From Acetobacteraceae bacterium (GTDB taxonomy: Bacteria; Pseudomonadota; Alphaproteobacteria; Acetobacterales; Acetobacteraceae): 64,000 nt of DNA. Below are positions 47,836 to 57,212 of the stretch, piece by piece. Every line of letters begins with the position of its first letter. Within the stretch, counting starts at the first letter, position 1. Under the pieces are notes generated by a model. That model was not told the DNA's origin. It did no database searches and worked only from the letters and a program-made list of their open reading frames with translations. Position numbers and translations under genes: made by a program. The DNA lies in NCBI GenBank assembly GCA_947474705.1, contig CANJJS010000008.1:25721-89720 (forward strand), written 5' to 3'.

Positions 47836-49548
47836 ATGTCCGAGTACGATCTGGTGATCCGTGGCGGCACTGTCATCGATGGCACGGGGAGCGCGCCGGT
47901 CGCGGCCGATGTCGCGATCAAGGATGGCAAGATCGCGCTTGTGGGCGTGGTGACCGGGTCTGGCGCGGAGGAGATCGACGCGCGGGGTAAGTTGGTCACG
48001 CCCGGATTTGTCGATATTCACACGCATTACGACGCCCAGGCGGTTTGGGATTCGCATTTGGCGCCGAGCGCGCAGCATGGCGTGACGACGGTTGTCATGG
48101 GCAATTGCGGTGTGGGGTTCGCGCCTTGCAAGCCCGCGGATCGGGATCGGCTGGTGGCGTTGATGGAGGGTGTCGAGGACATTCCCGGTGCCGTCATGAA
48201 CGAGGGCATGACGTGGGAGTGGGAGACATTTGGCGAATATCTCGACGCGCTCGACCGTAAGCCAAGGGATGTGGATGTTTGCGCGTTGCTGCCGCATGCG
48301 GCGGTGCGGGTTTATGTGATGGGCGAGCGTGCGTTGGCGTTGGAGAATGCCAATCAGGGCGATATCGCCCAAATGCGGGAGATCGCGCGGGAGGCGGTTG
48401 AGGCGGGGGCGTTTGGGTTTTCGACGTCTCGCAGTATTTCGCATAAGACTTTGAAGGGGGATCACACGCCGACGTTCCAGGCCCAGGAGGAGGAGCTGAC
48501 GGGGATCGCGCTGGGTTTGAAGGACGCGGGCGGGGGGATGATCGAGGTCGTTTCGGAATGGTTTCCGGATCACAATGCCGAGTTCGAGATGGTGCGGCGG
48601 ATCACGGAGGCTTCGGGGCGGCCGACAGTATTTACGTTAACGCAACGGCATGCGCGGCCGGAGGTTTGGCGGGAGGTTTTGGCGCATGCGGACAAGGCGG
48701 CGTCGGATGGGGTGCCGATCCGGCCGGTGTTTGGGCCTCGCGCGACGGGGGCTTTGTTGGGGTTGAGTGGGAGTCAGAACCCGTTTTCGGGGACCAGGAC
48801 GTATCAGACGATCGCGGATTTGCCGTTGGCGGAGCGTGTGGCGGCGATGCGGGACCCGGAGATTCGGGCGAAGATTTTGTCCGAGGATCCGAAGGAGTTT
48901 AACAAGTTTCCGTTGTTCCATCGGTTGCGTTGGGATTTGATGTTCCGTTTTGGCAATCCGCCGATTTACGAACCGAAAGCGGAGGATAGTTTCGCGGCGA
49001 TCGCGGCGCGGGAGGGGCGGACACCGGAGGAGGTGACTTACGACGCCTTGCTGGAAAGCGATGGGACGGATTTCATTTACACGACGATCTCCAGCTACGC
49101 GTATGGGGATTTGCGGATGGCGGAGCAGTTGTTGGGGAACCGGAACTGCATCATGGGGCTGGGGGATGGTGGGGCGCATGTGGCGTTCATCCTCGACGCG
49201 GGGTTCCAGACCTGGATGTTGACGCATTGGGGGCGGGATCTTGGGAAGTTCCCGGCGCAGGAGTTGATCCGGCGGGTGACGTCGGACACGGCCGCGGCGG
49301 CGGGGTTGCATGACCGTGGGATTTTGCGGGCGGGGTTGAAGGCGGATGTGAATGTGATCGACTGGGATCGGTTGGGTTCGGGGAAGCCTTATATCGCGCA
49401 TGATTTGCCGGCGGGCGGGAAGCGTTTGTTGCAGGATGTGTATGGTTACGACGCGACGATCGTTTCGGGGCAGGTGACCTGGCGCGGCGGTGTGCCGACG
49501 GGGGTTTTGCCCGGCCGGCTGGTGCGGGGGCAGCGGGCGGCGGCCTGA
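47836..49548 (+). CDS. D-aminoacylase-like amidohydrolase
   Basis: A 570-residue amidohydrolase of the N-acyl-D-amino-acid deacylase group. It opens LVIRGGTVIDGTGSAPVAAD, then metal HTHYDAQ, ALLPHAAVR, EAVEAGAFGFSTSRSISHKT, and MGLGDGGAHVAFILDAG with the catalytic Asp. It hydrolyses the N-acyl bond of D-amino acids or a related amide. The start at 47836 is preferred to a frame 18 residues longer. A strong terminator follows the stop codon. Confidence 0.85.
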   Translation: MSEYDLVIRGGTVIDGTGSAPVAADVAIKDGKIALVGVVTGSGAEEIDARGKLVTPGFVDIHTHYDAQAVWDSHLAPSAQHGVTTVVMGNCGVGFAPCKPADRDRLVALMEGVEDIPGAVMNEGMTWEWETFGEYLDALDRKPRDVDVCALLPHAAVRVYVMGERALALENANQGDIAQMREIAREAVEAGAFGFSTSRSISHKTLKGDHTPTFQAQEEELTGIALGLKDAGGGMIEVVSEWFPDHNAEFEMVRRITEASGRPTVFTLTQRHARPEVWREVLAHADKAASDGVPIRPVFGPRATGALLGLSGSQNPFSGTRTYQTIADLPLAERVAAMRDPEIRAKILSEDPKEFNKFPLFHRLRWDLMFRFGNPPIYEPKAEDSFAAIAAREGRTPEEVTYDALLESDGTDFIYTTISSYAYGDLRMAEQLLGNRNCIMGLGDGGAHVAFILDAGFQTWMLTHWGRDLGKFPAQELIRRVTSDTAAAAGLHDRGILRAGLKADVNVIDWDRLGSGKPYIAHDLPAGGKRLLQDVYGYDATIVSGQVTWRGGVPTGVLPGRLVRGQRAAA

Positions 49549-49572
49549 ATTTTTTTTGTTTGTGGGACAAGG

Positions 49573-49604
49573 CGGCCTCGGACTTCGGTCCGGGGCCGTT
49601 TTTT
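49573..49604 (+). terminator. Strong intrinsic terminator after the D-aminoacylase gene
   Basis: An 11-bp stem (49573-49583 with 49588-49598, one G-T pair) is closed by the very stable C(TTCG)G loop and followed by six T. It lies 24 bases after the stop. Confidence 0.92.
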
Positions 49605-49821
49605 CGCGCGTGTCGTGGTGCTTGACGGGAGGCTACCAAGGGATAGCGATATCGACTGGTCGGTGGGGAGGTCTTGCGAAGGCCGAACTGAAACCCATGA
49701 CGATCATATATCCGGTGATGCCGGCGAAGGATGAGGCGGAGCGCGCGTCCCCATGCCATGGCGCGCCGTCGCTGTTTCCGCCATTCTCCCGGCCACCAGG
49801 CCGCCGTTGGAGACACGCGAG

Positions 49822-51228
49822 ATGCCCACCCCTTCCCCCACGATCGTTGACACCGTTTTGCGCCACGCGGATGCTCGCCTGGACCAATCGCGGGCGGCGC
49901 TGTTCGAGTTGCTGAGTATTCCCTCGATCAGCGCCCAGGAGGGGCATCGCGCGGACTGCTTAAGAGCCGCGGAATGGGTGAAGGGGCGGCTCGCGGTGCT
50001 GGGGTTTCGCGTCGAACTCCGCCCCACGCCGGGACATCCCATTGTTGTCGGCCATTTCGATGGGCCCCCCGACTACCGGGGGCCGCGTATTCTGTTTTAC
50101 GGCCATTACGATGTGCAGCCGCCCGATCCGCTGGACCTTTGGCACTCGCCGCCGTTCGAGCCGCGACTGGTGGACGGCCCTCGTGGCCCGCGCTTCGTCG
50201 CGCGCGGGGCGGTGGACGACAAAGGCCAGGTCGCGATGTTCCTGGAGGCCTTGCGCGCCTGGCACGAAACCGGTGGCGGCATCCCGGCGAAAATGACCGT
50301 TGTCATCGAGGGCGAGGAGGAGGTCGGTTCGAAAAACCTCGAGCCGTTCCTGCGCGCCAACAAGGACGAACTGACATCCGACATCGCTCTGATCAGCGAC
50401 ACCAACATGTGGGATGTCGAGACACCGGCGCTGACGACCAGTCTGCGCGGCCTCACTTACATTCAGCTTACCGTGAAAGCGTCCAGCCGGGATTTGCATT
50501 CCGGCCTTTATGGCGGCTCCGCATTGAACTCGATCAATGCGCTGACCAAAATTTTGGGCGATTTGCACGACGAGAACGGCCGCATCCAACTTCCGGGCTT
50601 TTATGACAAGGTTCTGCCCATCTCCAACGCGCAACGGGCCCAATGGGATTCGCTGGGGTTCAGCGAGGCCGCGTTTCTTGGCGACATCGGCCTGTCCACC
50701 CCGGCGGGCGAGCGTGGGTATTCCGCGCTGGAGCGGCTGTGGGCGCGGCCGACGGCCGATATCAACGGCATTTGGGGCGGGTATACCGGCCAGGGCGCGA
50801 AGACCGTGATCGCCGCCGAGGCTTCCGCGAAAATCACTTTCCGCATGGTGTCCGGCCAGGACCCGGACGAGGTCATGAGTCAGTTCAAGGCGTTCGTCGA
50901 AGCGCGCCTGCCGCCGGGCGCGACGGCGGAGTACGAGGGTGGCCACGGTTCGCCCGGCGTCCAGGTCAACGCCGACTCGCCGTGGGTGCGGGCGGCGCAG
51001 GCGGCGTTGGGCGAGGAATACGGCAAACCGGCGGTGCTGATGGGCAGTGGCGGATCGATTCCGGTCGTCGTGTCATTGAAGAACGTGTTGGGCATCGACA
51101 CATTGCTGATGGGCTTCGGGTTGGACGACGACCAGATCCACAGCCCGAACGAGAAATTCGAGCAGACCTGCTTCCACCATGGGATTCGGTCCCATATCCG
51201 CCTGCTCGCGAAGTTCGCGGGCGGGTGA
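49822..51228 (+). CDS. M20-family dipeptidase
   Basis: A 468-residue M20 metallopeptidase of the CNDP/DapE-like dipeptidase branch. It has LFYGHYDVQPPDPLDLWHSP with the first metal His and Asp, RGAVDDKGQVAMFLEAL with the bridging Asp, VIEGEEEVGSKN with the general base Glu, and a C-terminal GLDDDQIHSPNEKFE with the last metal His. I choose MPTPSPTIVD at 49822, which has a GGAG upstream; the frame extends 23 residues further. Probably cytoplasmic dipeptide or acyl-amino-acid hydrolysis. Confidence 0.9.
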   Translation: MPTPSPTIVDTVLRHADARLDQSRAALFELLSIPSISAQEGHRADCLRAAEWVKGRLAVLGFRVELRPTPGHPIVVGHFDGPPDYRGPRILFYGHYDVQPPDPLDLWHSPPFEPRLVDGPRGPRFVARGAVDDKGQVAMFLEALRAWHETGGGIPAKMTVVIEGEEEVGSKNLEPFLRANKDELTSDIALISDTNMWDVETPALTTSLRGLTYIQLTVKASSRDLHSGLYGGSALNSINALTKILGDLHDENGRIQLPGFYDKVLPISNAQRAQWDSLGFSEAAFLGDIGLSTPAGERGYSALERLWARPTADINGIWGGYTGQGAKTVIAAEASAKITFRMVSGQDPDEVMSQFKAFVEARLPPGATAEYEGGHGSPGVQVNADSPWVRAAQAALGEEYGKPAVLMGSGGSIPVVVSLKNVLGIDTLLMGFGLDDDQIHSPNEKFEQTCFHHGIRSHIRLLAKFAGG

Positions 51229-51253
51229 AAGTCGCAAGAAAAGGAAACGCGCG

Positions 51254-51973
51254 ATGATCGTTTCGGACGTGATGACCCGCAAGGTCCTGTCGGTGCTGCC
51301 AACCGATTCGGTGGAGCACGCGGCGAACCAGATGCTGGAACACGGGATTTCCGGCCTGTTCGTGGTCGACGCCAAGGGCGAACTGGCGGGGATCGTCACC
51401 GAAGGCGATCTGCTACGGCGGGACGAGCTTGGCACCGCGCGGCATCGGCCCTGGTGGCTGCGGGTCCTGGTCTCGCCGGGAAAGCAGGCCACGGATTTCA
51501 CCCACGCGCATGGCCGGCGGGTCAGCGATGTGATGACGGAAGAGGTGGTCTCGGTCGGGCCCGGCGCGCCGCTGGAGGACGTGGTCGCGACGATGGAGGA
51601 ACACCGGATCAAGCGGGTCGCGGTGGTCGAGAAAAAGCATGTGATCGGGGTGATCTCCCGCTCCGACCTGCTGCGCGCGCTGGTGACACAGGTGCGCGAC
51701 GCCAAGGCGCAGCCGGCCCAGAGCGATCGCGACATTCGGACCGCGATCCTCGCCGCCTTCGACGCTGCGTCCTGGGCGCCCGCGACCACGCTGAACGTGA
51801 CGGTCGCCGATGGCATCGTGGACGTCTGGGGCACGATCACCGACCCGAACGAACGCCGCGCGATCTGCGTGGTGGCCGAGAATGCCGCGGGGGTAAAGCA
51901 GGTGCGGGACAGGCTGGTCTATGTGGAGCCCTATTCCGGGACGGTGATCGAGGGACCTGGCGCCGGGGTCTGA
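51254..51973 (+). CDS. Tandem CBS plus BON domain protein
   Basis: A 239-residue protein with two CBS motifs (MIVSDVMTRKVLSVLPTDSV and RRVSDVMTEEVVSVGPGAP, about residues 1-60 and 95-150) followed by a BON domain (about 158-230, with NVTVADGIVDVWGTITDPNE). CBS pairs bind adenosyl ligands; BON domains bind lipid or membranes. It lies 25 bases after the M20 gene. The role is probably stress or energy sensing, by analogy. Confidence 0.88.
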   Translation: MIVSDVMTRKVLSVLPTDSVEHAANQMLEHGISGLFVVDAKGELAGIVTEGDLLRRDELGTARHRPWWLRVLVSPGKQATDFTHAHGRRVSDVMTEEVVSVGPGAPLEDVVATMEEHRIKRVAVVEKKHVIGVISRSDLLRALVTQVRDAKAQPAQSDRDIRTAILAAFDAASWAPATTLNVTVADGIVDVWGTITDPNERRAICVVAENAAGVKQVRDRLVYVEPYSGTVIEGPGAGV

Positions 51974-52037
51974 ACGCGCTGGCCTCTTGCGCGGCGGCTG
52001 GCGTTTCGGTTCGCTGGCGGCCGGAGGAGCCAACCTC

Positions 52038-52667
52038 ATGTCGCACGCTTTGTTGGACATTTTTCGAAACGCCGAGGTGATTCCCGTCATCCGAACCCGG
52101 TCCATCCAGACCGCCGCCACGGCGGTCGCCTGGTTGCGGGAGGCGGGGATTCGGATCTTCGAAATCACCATGACGGTGCCAGAGGCCACGAGCCTGATTC
52201 GCGCTTTGTCCCGCGACCCCGCGCTGATCGTGGGCGCCGGCACGGTCCCCGATGCCGCGACGGCCGAGGCCTGTCTCGACGCCGGCGCGAAATTCATTGT
52301 CGCCCCCTGGGTTGATCCATCGTTGTCCGAAGCCTGCCGGGACGCGGGCGCGGTCCTGATGCTGGGCGCGGTCACGCCGACCGAAGTGCGCGCGGCGCTG
52401 GCGGCCGGCGCGGACGCGGTGAAAATCTTTCCGGCGTCGTCCTTTGGGGGGCCGGGCCATGTCAAAGCCTTGGCCAGCGTGTTTCCGGGCGTGGCGCTCT
52501 GTCCAACCGGCGGAGTCGATCCTGGGAACTTCGACGCCTACCTCGACGCGGGCGCGGCGTTTGTTGGGATGGGCGGGGCGCTGGTCGACGAAAAACGCAT
52601 CCTCGCGGGCGACAAGGACGCCATCCAGGCCGCCGCGCGCGCGGTGTTGGGGCAGACCGCGGCATGA
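52038..52667 (+). CDS. eda: 2-dehydro-3-deoxy-6-phosphogluconate aldolase
   Basis: A 209-residue KDPG/KHG-type class I aldolase. The catalytic Glu is in IRIFEITMTVPEA and the Schiff-base Lys in GADAVKIFPASSFGG. VGAGTVPDAATAEACLDAGA is another family block. It cleaves KDPG to pyruvate and glyceraldehyde 3-phosphate in the Entner-Doudoroff route. GGAGGAG precedes the ATG. It overlaps the sugar kinase gene by four bases, so the two are coupled. Confidence 0.9.
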   Translation: MSHALLDIFRNAEVIPVIRTRSIQTAATAVAWLREAGIRIFEITMTVPEATSLIRALSRDPALIVGAGTVPDAATAEACLDAGAKFIVAPWVDPSLSEACRDAGAVLMLGAVTPTEVRAALAAGADAVKIFPASSFGGPGHVKALASVFPGVALCPTGGVDPGNFDAYLDAGAAFVGMGGALVDEKRILAGDKDAIQAAARAVLGQTAA

Positions 52668-53590
52668 CCGTGGACCTGCTGCGCATGGGTGAGCCGATGC
52701 TGGAGTTCAACCAGCTCCCGCCCCAGCCCGACGGGTCCAGGCATTATCTGGAGGGGCATGGCGGCGACACCTCCAACGCCGCGGTGGCGGCGGCGCGGCA
52801 CGGCGCCGCGGTTGGGATGATCGCGGCGGTCGGTCAGGACATGCCGGGCGACAGTTTCATGGCGTTGTGGGCCAAGGAGGGGATCGATACCTCCACCGTC
52901 TCGCGGTCCGGCCGGTATGCGACGGGTGTGTATTTCGTGACCCACGACGACTCGGGGCACCGCTTCCTGCATCACCGCGCCAATTCGGCCGCCGCGATGG
53001 CGGGGCCGGAGGATGTGCCCGTGGAGGCCATCGGGCGGGCCAGGATACTGTATCTTTCCGGCATCAGTCAGGGAATTTCGACCGCGGCCTGCGATGCCGC
53101 TTTCGTGGCGATCGACGCCGCGAAGGCGCGGGGGGCCAAGGTCGCCTACGATACCAATTACCGTCCCCGGCTGTGGCCGGCGGCGCGGGCGGCGGCGGTC
53201 ATGCGCGCCGCGATGGAGTCCGTCGATTACGCGTTTCCTGGCCTGGAAGACGCCGCCGCGCTGACCGGACTGACCGATGCCGACGCGATTCTGGACTATT
53301 ATCTGCGGTGCGGTCCGGCGGCCGTGGTGTTGAAAATGGGCGAGTCGGGCGCATATTTGGCGACACGGGACCGCCGGGTCCGCATTCCGGCCCACCCTGT
53401 TCAGGCGGTCGACGCGACCGGCGCGGGCGACACGTTTTGCGGCGCGTTTCTGGCCCGGACGCTGGCGGGCGACTCGCTGGAAGAGGCCGCGCGATACGCC
53501 TGCGTGGCCGCCGCGTTGAAATGCACGGGCCATGGCGCCGTCGCTCCGATCCCTTCCCCGGCGCGGGTGCGGGCGGCGATGGGCCGTTAA
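52664..53590 (+). CDS. kdgK: 2-dehydro-3-deoxygluconate kinase (PfkB family)
   Basis: A 308-residue ribokinase-fold kinase. It has GEPMLEFNQLP, GGDTSNAAVAAARHGAAVG (PfkB signature 1 region) and the C-terminal VDATGAGDTFCGAFLARTL with the catalytic Asp. Overlap with the KDPG aldolase gene points to KDG as substrate: KDG to KDPG, then cleavage by Eda. It ends just before the ATP synthase promoter. Confidence 0.87.
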   Translation: MTVDLLRMGEPMLEFNQLPPQPDGSRHYLEGHGGDTSNAAVAAARHGAAVGMIAAVGQDMPGDSFMALWAKEGIDTSTVSRSGRYATGVYFVTHDDSGHRFLHHRANSAAAMAGPEDVPVEAIGRARILYLSGISQGISTAACDAAFVAIDAAKARGAKVAYDTNYRPRLWPAARAAAVMRAAMESVDYAFPGLEDAAALTGLTDADAILDYYLRCGPAAVVLKMGESGAYLATRDRRVRIPAHPVQAVDATGAGDTFCGAFLARTLAGDSLEEAARYACVAAALKCTGHGAVAPIPSPARVRAAMGR

Positions 53591-53607
53591 GAACCGTCCC
53601 CGCGTTC

Positions 53608-53636
53608 TTGACACCTCGGGGCCCCCCTTGTAGCAA
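53608..53636 (+). promoter_or_regulatory. Sigma-70-type promoter of the F0 ATP synthase operon
   Basis: A perfect TTGACA at 53608-53613, a 17-base spacer and TAGCAA at 53631-53636 lie 38 bases before the atpI start and 18 bases after the kdgK stop. This is the best -35/-10 pair in the window. Confidence 0.65.
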
Positions 53637-53674
53637 GCCGCCGCTTACCGGCGAAACCATTGCCAGGAGCGAAA

Positions 53675-53986
53675 ATGAGTCAGGAACCGGGCGGCCCGGA
53701 GACCTCCTTCGAGGAGCGATTGAAAGCCGCCCGAGGCAAGCAGGGGCTCGACAGCCCGCCGAAGCCAAAGGGGTTCGACCCCGATGGGAAAGAGGTGTCC
53801 CCGATGGGGATCGGCTTGCGGGTGGGGACCGAACTGATTTCGGCCTTTGTCGTGGCGATCGCCATCGGCTACGGGCTGGACCGGTTGTTCGGGACGAAAC
53901 CCATTCTGACCGCCGTTTTCGTTCTGGTGGGGGGGGCGGCCGGCATTTTGAACGTTTGGCGCGTCTTCGCGCCAAAAACAGGATAG
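53675..53986 (+). CDS. atpI: ATP synthase accessory protein AtpI
   Basis: A 103-residue protein. The N-terminal half is hydrophilic (SFEERLKAARGKQGLDSP), then GIGLRVGTELISAFVVAIAI and a second helix ILTAVFVLVGGAAGILNV, the two-helix pattern of AtpI/F0F1 assembly proteins of alphaproteobacteria. AGGAGCGAAA precedes the ATG; a start five codons upstream is less likely. It is the first gene of the F0 operon. Confidence 0.9.
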   Translation: MSQEPGGPETSFEERLKAARGKQGLDSPPKPKGFDPDGKEVSPMGIGLRVGTELISAFVVAIAIGYGLDRLFGTKPILTAVFVLVGGAAGILNVWRVFAPKTG

Positions 53987-53997
53987 GGGACGTCACG

Positions 53998-54756
53998 GTG
54001 GCGGCCGAAGGACACGGTAGCATCGACGCGTTGAGCCAGTTCAAGCTTGAACCGGTTCTCGGCCAATTTGGCGCCGCGCTTCATATCAGCCAGGCCAACG
54101 TCATGATGGCGGTGGCGGGGCTTCTGACTCTGGGTCTGTTGTGGGTGGGCATGAGCCCCCGCGCCATGATCCCGGGCCGGCTGCAATCGGCGGCCGAGAT
54201 GGCGTACGAGACCGTGATGAACATGTGCATCGAGCAGATCGGGCACGAGGGGAAAAAATTCTTCCCGCTGGTGTTCACGCTGTTCTTCTTCATCCTGTTC
54301 GGCAACCTTCTGGGCGTGTTCCCGCTGTTCTTCACGTTCACCAGCCATATCGCGGTGACGCTGGCGCTTTCCACGTTCGTGTTCGTGTTCGTGACGTTCA
54401 TCGCGATCAAGGAGCACGGCATGCACTTCTTCAGCTATTTCGTGCCGAAGGGCATTCCGGCGGCGCTGGCGCCGCTGATGGTGCTGATCGAAGTGATTTC
54501 CTATCTCTCCCGCATCATCTCCCTGTCCGTCCGTTTGTTCGCCAACATGATGGCGGGTCACGTGATGCTGGAGGTGTTTGGCGGGTTCGTCGTCATGCTC
54601 GGCGCCGCTGGCGGCATTTTCTTCGTGGGGGCGGGTATGCCCTTGCTGGTGAATGTCATTCTGATCGGCTTCGAACTGCTGGTGGCCTCGTTGCAGGCTT
54701 ATGTGTTCGCCATTCTGACCTGCATCTACCTCCACGACGCGGTGCATCTGCACTGA
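53998..54756 (+). CDS. atpB: ATP synthase F0 subunit a
   Basis: A 252-residue membrane subunit that forms the proton half-channels next to the c-ring. The essential Arg is in [18 protein letters not shown], and [19 protein letters not shown] is the other conserved helix. A GTG at 53998 with AGGGGA upstream is the start; the frame extends far upstream only as a shadow of kdgK. A hairpin separates it from atpE. Confidence 0.96.
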   Translation: MAAEGHGSIDALSQFKLEPVLGQFGAALHISQANVMMAVAGLLTLGLLWVGMSPRAMIPGRLQSAAEMAYETVMNMCIEQIGHEGKKFFPLVFTLFFFILFGNLLGVFPLFFTFTSHIAVTLALSTFVFVFVTFIAIKEHGMHFFSYFVPKGIPAALAPLMVLIEVISYLSRIISLSVRLFANMMAGHVMLEVFGGFVVMLGAAGGIFFVGAGMPLLVNVILIGFELLVASLQAYVFAILTCIYLHDAVHLH

Positions 54757-54781
54757 TCTTCTCTCAATCTCCCTGACATCG

Positions 54782-54803
54782 CCGGGTGGCGGACGCCGCC
54801 CGG
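54782..54803 (+). other. Hairpin between atpB and atpE
   Basis: CCGGGTGGC at 54782-54790 pairs with GCCGCCCGG at 54795-54803 around GGAC. No T run follows. The c subunit is needed in many copies, and mRNA structure in front of atpE together with its strong AAAGGAA ribosome binding site could raise its yield. Confidence 0.5.
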
Positions 54804-54835
54804 ATCGAACTGGACTTACAGAAAGGAACTGGAAA

Positions 54836-55060
54836 ATGGACGTTGCAGCCGCGAAAGCCATTGGCGCTGGTATTGCGATGATCGCGCTTGGCGGCGTCGG
54901 CATCGGCATGGGGCAGATCTTCGGCTCCCTGATCGCCGGCGTTGCCCGGAACCCCGCCGCGCGCGACCGTGTGTTCGGTCTCGCCATTCTCGGGTTCGCG
55001 TTGACGGAAGCGGTCGCGCTGTATGCGCTGGTTATCGCCTTCATCATTCTGTTCGTCTGA
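54836..55060 (+). CDS. atpE: ATP synthase F0 subunit c
   Basis: A 74-residue proteolipid forming the rotor ring. The two helices are joined by the polar loop ARNPAARDR, and the proton-carrying Glu is in [19 protein letters not shown]. The acidic residue is Glu, as usual in alphaproteobacteria. AAAGGAA is upstream. Confidence 0.97.
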   Translation: MDVAAAKAIGAGIAMIALGGVGIGMGQIFGSLIAGVARNPAARDRVFGLAILGFALTEAVALYALVIAFIILFV

Positions 55061-55094
55061 TCCTTTGGGCGGCCTCAACCGCGAGGGAAGCAGC

Positions 55095-55676
55095 ATGACC
55101 AGGTTTCGCCGCATCGCGCCATTGGCCGTCGGTCTTATCGCCATCCCCATGATGGCGATGGCCGATGGGCTGCCGCAGCTGGACTTCAAGAATAAGCTGA
55201 CTGTTTACCAGGTCGTCTGGGGCGCGGCGATTTTCGTGGTCCTTTATATCCTGGCCTCGCGCACCGCTCTGCCCAAGGTGGAGTCGGTGTTGGAGGAACG
55301 GGCGAAGCGGATCGCGGGCGATCTTGAAGGCGCCAAGGATGCCAAGGGCCGTGCCGACGCGGGGATCGCGGCTGCCGCCGCGGCGACCGCCAAGGCGCGT
55401 TCCGAGGCGCAGGCCGCGATCAATGCCGCCATCGAGACGTCCAAGGCGGCTGCCGCGGCGCAATCCGCGGCGTTGAACGATCGGCTGGAAAAGCAACTCA
55501 AGGAAGCCGAGGGCCAGATCGCGGCCGCGCGTGGGGCGGCTTTGGCCGCGCTGCCGGGTGTCGCGACCGACACGGCCGTCGCTTTGATCACGCGTTTGAC
55601 TGGCGCGGCTCCGGATGGGGCTCGTCTCAGCGGTGCGATCGACGCGGCCATGGTTGCCCGTGGCGCGAGCCGGTAA
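55095..55676 (+). CDS. atpF': ATP synthase F0 subunit b' (second b-type stalk)
   Basis: A 193-residue peripheral-stalk subunit. The N terminus looks like a signal or extra helix (RIAPLAVGLIAIPMMAMADG), then a membrane anchor (VWGAAIFVVLYILASRTALP) and a long Ala/Lys/Glu coiled coil. Two unlike b subunits (b' and b) are normal in alphaproteobacteria and photosynthetic bacteria. Start at 55095 after GAGGGAAG. It is followed 12 bases later by the b gene. Confidence 0.93.
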   Translation: MTRFRRIAPLAVGLIAIPMMAMADGLPQLDFKNKLTVYQVVWGAAIFVVLYILASRTALPKVESVLEERAKRIAGDLEGAKDAKGRADAGIAAAAAATAKARSEAQAAINAAIETSKAAAAAQSAALNDRLEKQLKEAEGQIAAARGAALAALPGVATDTAVALITRLTGAAPDGARLSGAIDAAMVARGASR

Positions 55677-55688
55677 GGGGAAACAGCA

Positions 55689-56204
55689 ATGCACCACGAC
55701 GCGGGCTTTTTCGCCGATCCGCTCCATTGGGTCGTCATCTCGTTCTTTCTGTTCTTCATCGTCTTCGGCAAGAAGATTTGGGGGGCATTGGCCGGCATGC
55801 TCGACGCGCGTGGCGCGTCGGTGCGGGCTGAGATCGACGAGGCGTCTCGCCTGAAGACCGAGGCGGAGGCGATGTTGAAGGAAGCTGAGGCCACGAGGGC
55901 AAAAGCCCAGGCGGAGGCGAAGAGTTTGATTGAGGGCGCGGCGGCGGAAGCGGGGCGGGTGGCGGAAGCCGCGCGCATCGAATCCGAGGCCTCCGCGAAG
56001 CGCCGGGAGCAGATGGCGATGGACCGGATCGCCGCCGCTCAGAAGCAGGCGGTGGACGAGGTTCGATCGGCGGCCGCCGAACTGGCGACCATCGCGGCGC
56101 GCCAGGTCATCGCGGAAGGGTTGAGTCTCGACTCGGCCAATGCGCTGATCGATCAGGCGATCGCGCAGTTGCCCGCGGCGTTGGCGACACGCCGCGCGGC
56201 GTAA
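55689..56204 (+). CDS. atpF: ATP synthase F0 subunit b
   Basis: A 171-residue stalk subunit with one N-terminal anchor (PLHWVVISFFLFFIVFGKKI) followed by a charged coiled coil (EIDEASRLKTEAEAMLKEAE). It ends the F0 operon; a strong terminator lies 20 bases downstream. The F1 genes are elsewhere. Confidence 0.95.
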   Translation: MHHDAGFFADPLHWVVISFFLFFIVFGKKIWGALAGMLDARGASVRAEIDEASRLKTEAEAMLKEAEATRAKAQAEAKSLIEGAAAEAGRVAEAARIESEASAKRREQMAMDRIAAAQKQAVDEVRSAAAELATIAARQVIAEGLSLDSANALIDQAIAQLPAALATRRAA

Positions 56205-56224
56205 CGTATCTGGCTTCGAAAAAG

Positions 56225-56256
56225 GCGCCGTGTCCCCGGACACGGCGCTTTTTTTT
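56225..56256 (+). terminator. Intrinsic terminator of the F0 operon
   Basis: GCGCCGTGTC (56225-56234) pairs perfectly with GACACGGCGC (56239-56248) around CCCG, followed by eight T. Confidence 0.95.
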
Positions 56257-56273
56257 CGTATCGCGGGGATACG

Positions 56274-56304
56274 TTGACACGAGGACGCTGGTCCCGCAGA
56301 TAGC
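56274..56304 (+). promoter_or_regulatory. Candidate promoter of a leaderless SDR transcript
   Basis: A perfect TTGACA at 56274-56279 and a GATAGC at 56299-56304 (spacer 19; the alternative CAGATA gives 17) sit directly before the SDR start at 56312. No ribosome binding site is present in the seven bases between. Confidence 0.4.
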
Positions 56305-56311
56305 GCCGATC

Positions 56312-57067
56312 ATGACAGCGAATTTCGATCTGACCGGGCGGCTGGCGCTGGTAACCGGGAGTTCTCGTGGGCTCGGATGGGCGATTGCTCAAGGGCTGGC
56401 GGGGGCGGGGGCGGCGGTGATTCTGCATGGGCGGGATAACGCGCTGCTGGCGGAGCGGGCGGCGTCGTTGCCTGGCTCGGCGGGGTTTCTGGCGTTCGAT
56501 GTGGCCGATCCGGCGGCGATCCGGGATGGCTTCGCGCGGCTCGCGGAGGCGCATGGGCGGCTGGATATTCTGGTGAACAACGCGGGGGTGATTCCGCGTG
56601 GGCCGTTGTTGGAGACGACGGACGAGGCGTGGTCCTCGGTCATGGAGTCGAATCTTTCCGCGTATTTTCGTATGGCGCGGGAGGCGGCGCGGATCATGGT
56701 GCCGGCGAAGCGTGGCCGGATCATTAATGTGTCTTCGATTTTGGGGTTCATCGCGCGTCCCGGTGTACCGGGTTATGTGACCGCGAAGGCGGGGCTGCAT
56801 GGGTTGACTCGCGCGTTGGCGGTGGAGCTGGCGCCGCACGGGGTGACGGTGAACGCGCTGGCGCCGGGATTTTTTCCGACCGATGCGACGGATGTGTTGC
56901 ATAAGAATCCGGATTTCAACGCGATGGTCGCGGGCCGGGCGCCGATGGGCCGGTGGGGGAGTCCGCCGGAGTTGGCGGGACCTGTGGTATTTTTGGCGTC
57001 GGACGCGTCGTCGTACATGACCGGGCATGTGTTGGTCGTGGATGGTGGGACGACCGCGGCATTGTAG
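56312..57067 (+). CDS. Gluconate 5-dehydrogenase-like SDR
   Basis: A 251-residue classical SDR: TGSSRGLGWAIAQGLAGAGA, VNNAGVIPRGPLLETTDEAW, catalytic Ser in NVSSILGFIARPGV, Tyr/Lys in GYVTAKAGLH, and VNALAPGFFPTDAT. The GFF-T-A-T block and overall pattern fit gluconate or ketogluconate dehydrogenases, though SDR substrates are hard to assign. It lies just after the atp terminator. Confidence 0.82.
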   Translation: MTANFDLTGRLALVTGSSRGLGWAIAQGLAGAGAAVILHGRDNALLAERAASLPGSAGFLAFDVADPAAIRDGFARLAEAHGRLDILVNNAGVIPRGPLLETTDEAWSSVMESNLSAYFRMAREAARIMVPAKRGRIINVSSILGFIARPGVPGYVTAKAGLHGLTRALAVELAPHGVTVNALAPGFFPTDATDVLHKNPDFNAMVAGRAPMGRWGSPPELAGPVVFLASDASSYMTGHVLVVDGGTTAAL

Positions 57068-57212
57068 GCATCTGGCATGCTTATGCGGGCATTGTCCCGC
57101 CGGGCGCGACATTCCGCGTGTTTGGCGACGAATTGAATTGACTCGGGCCCGCAACATCTGCTTTTTTCCGCGTAGCGTAACGAACTGGCTAAACACACGC
57201 GGGAGACATCGC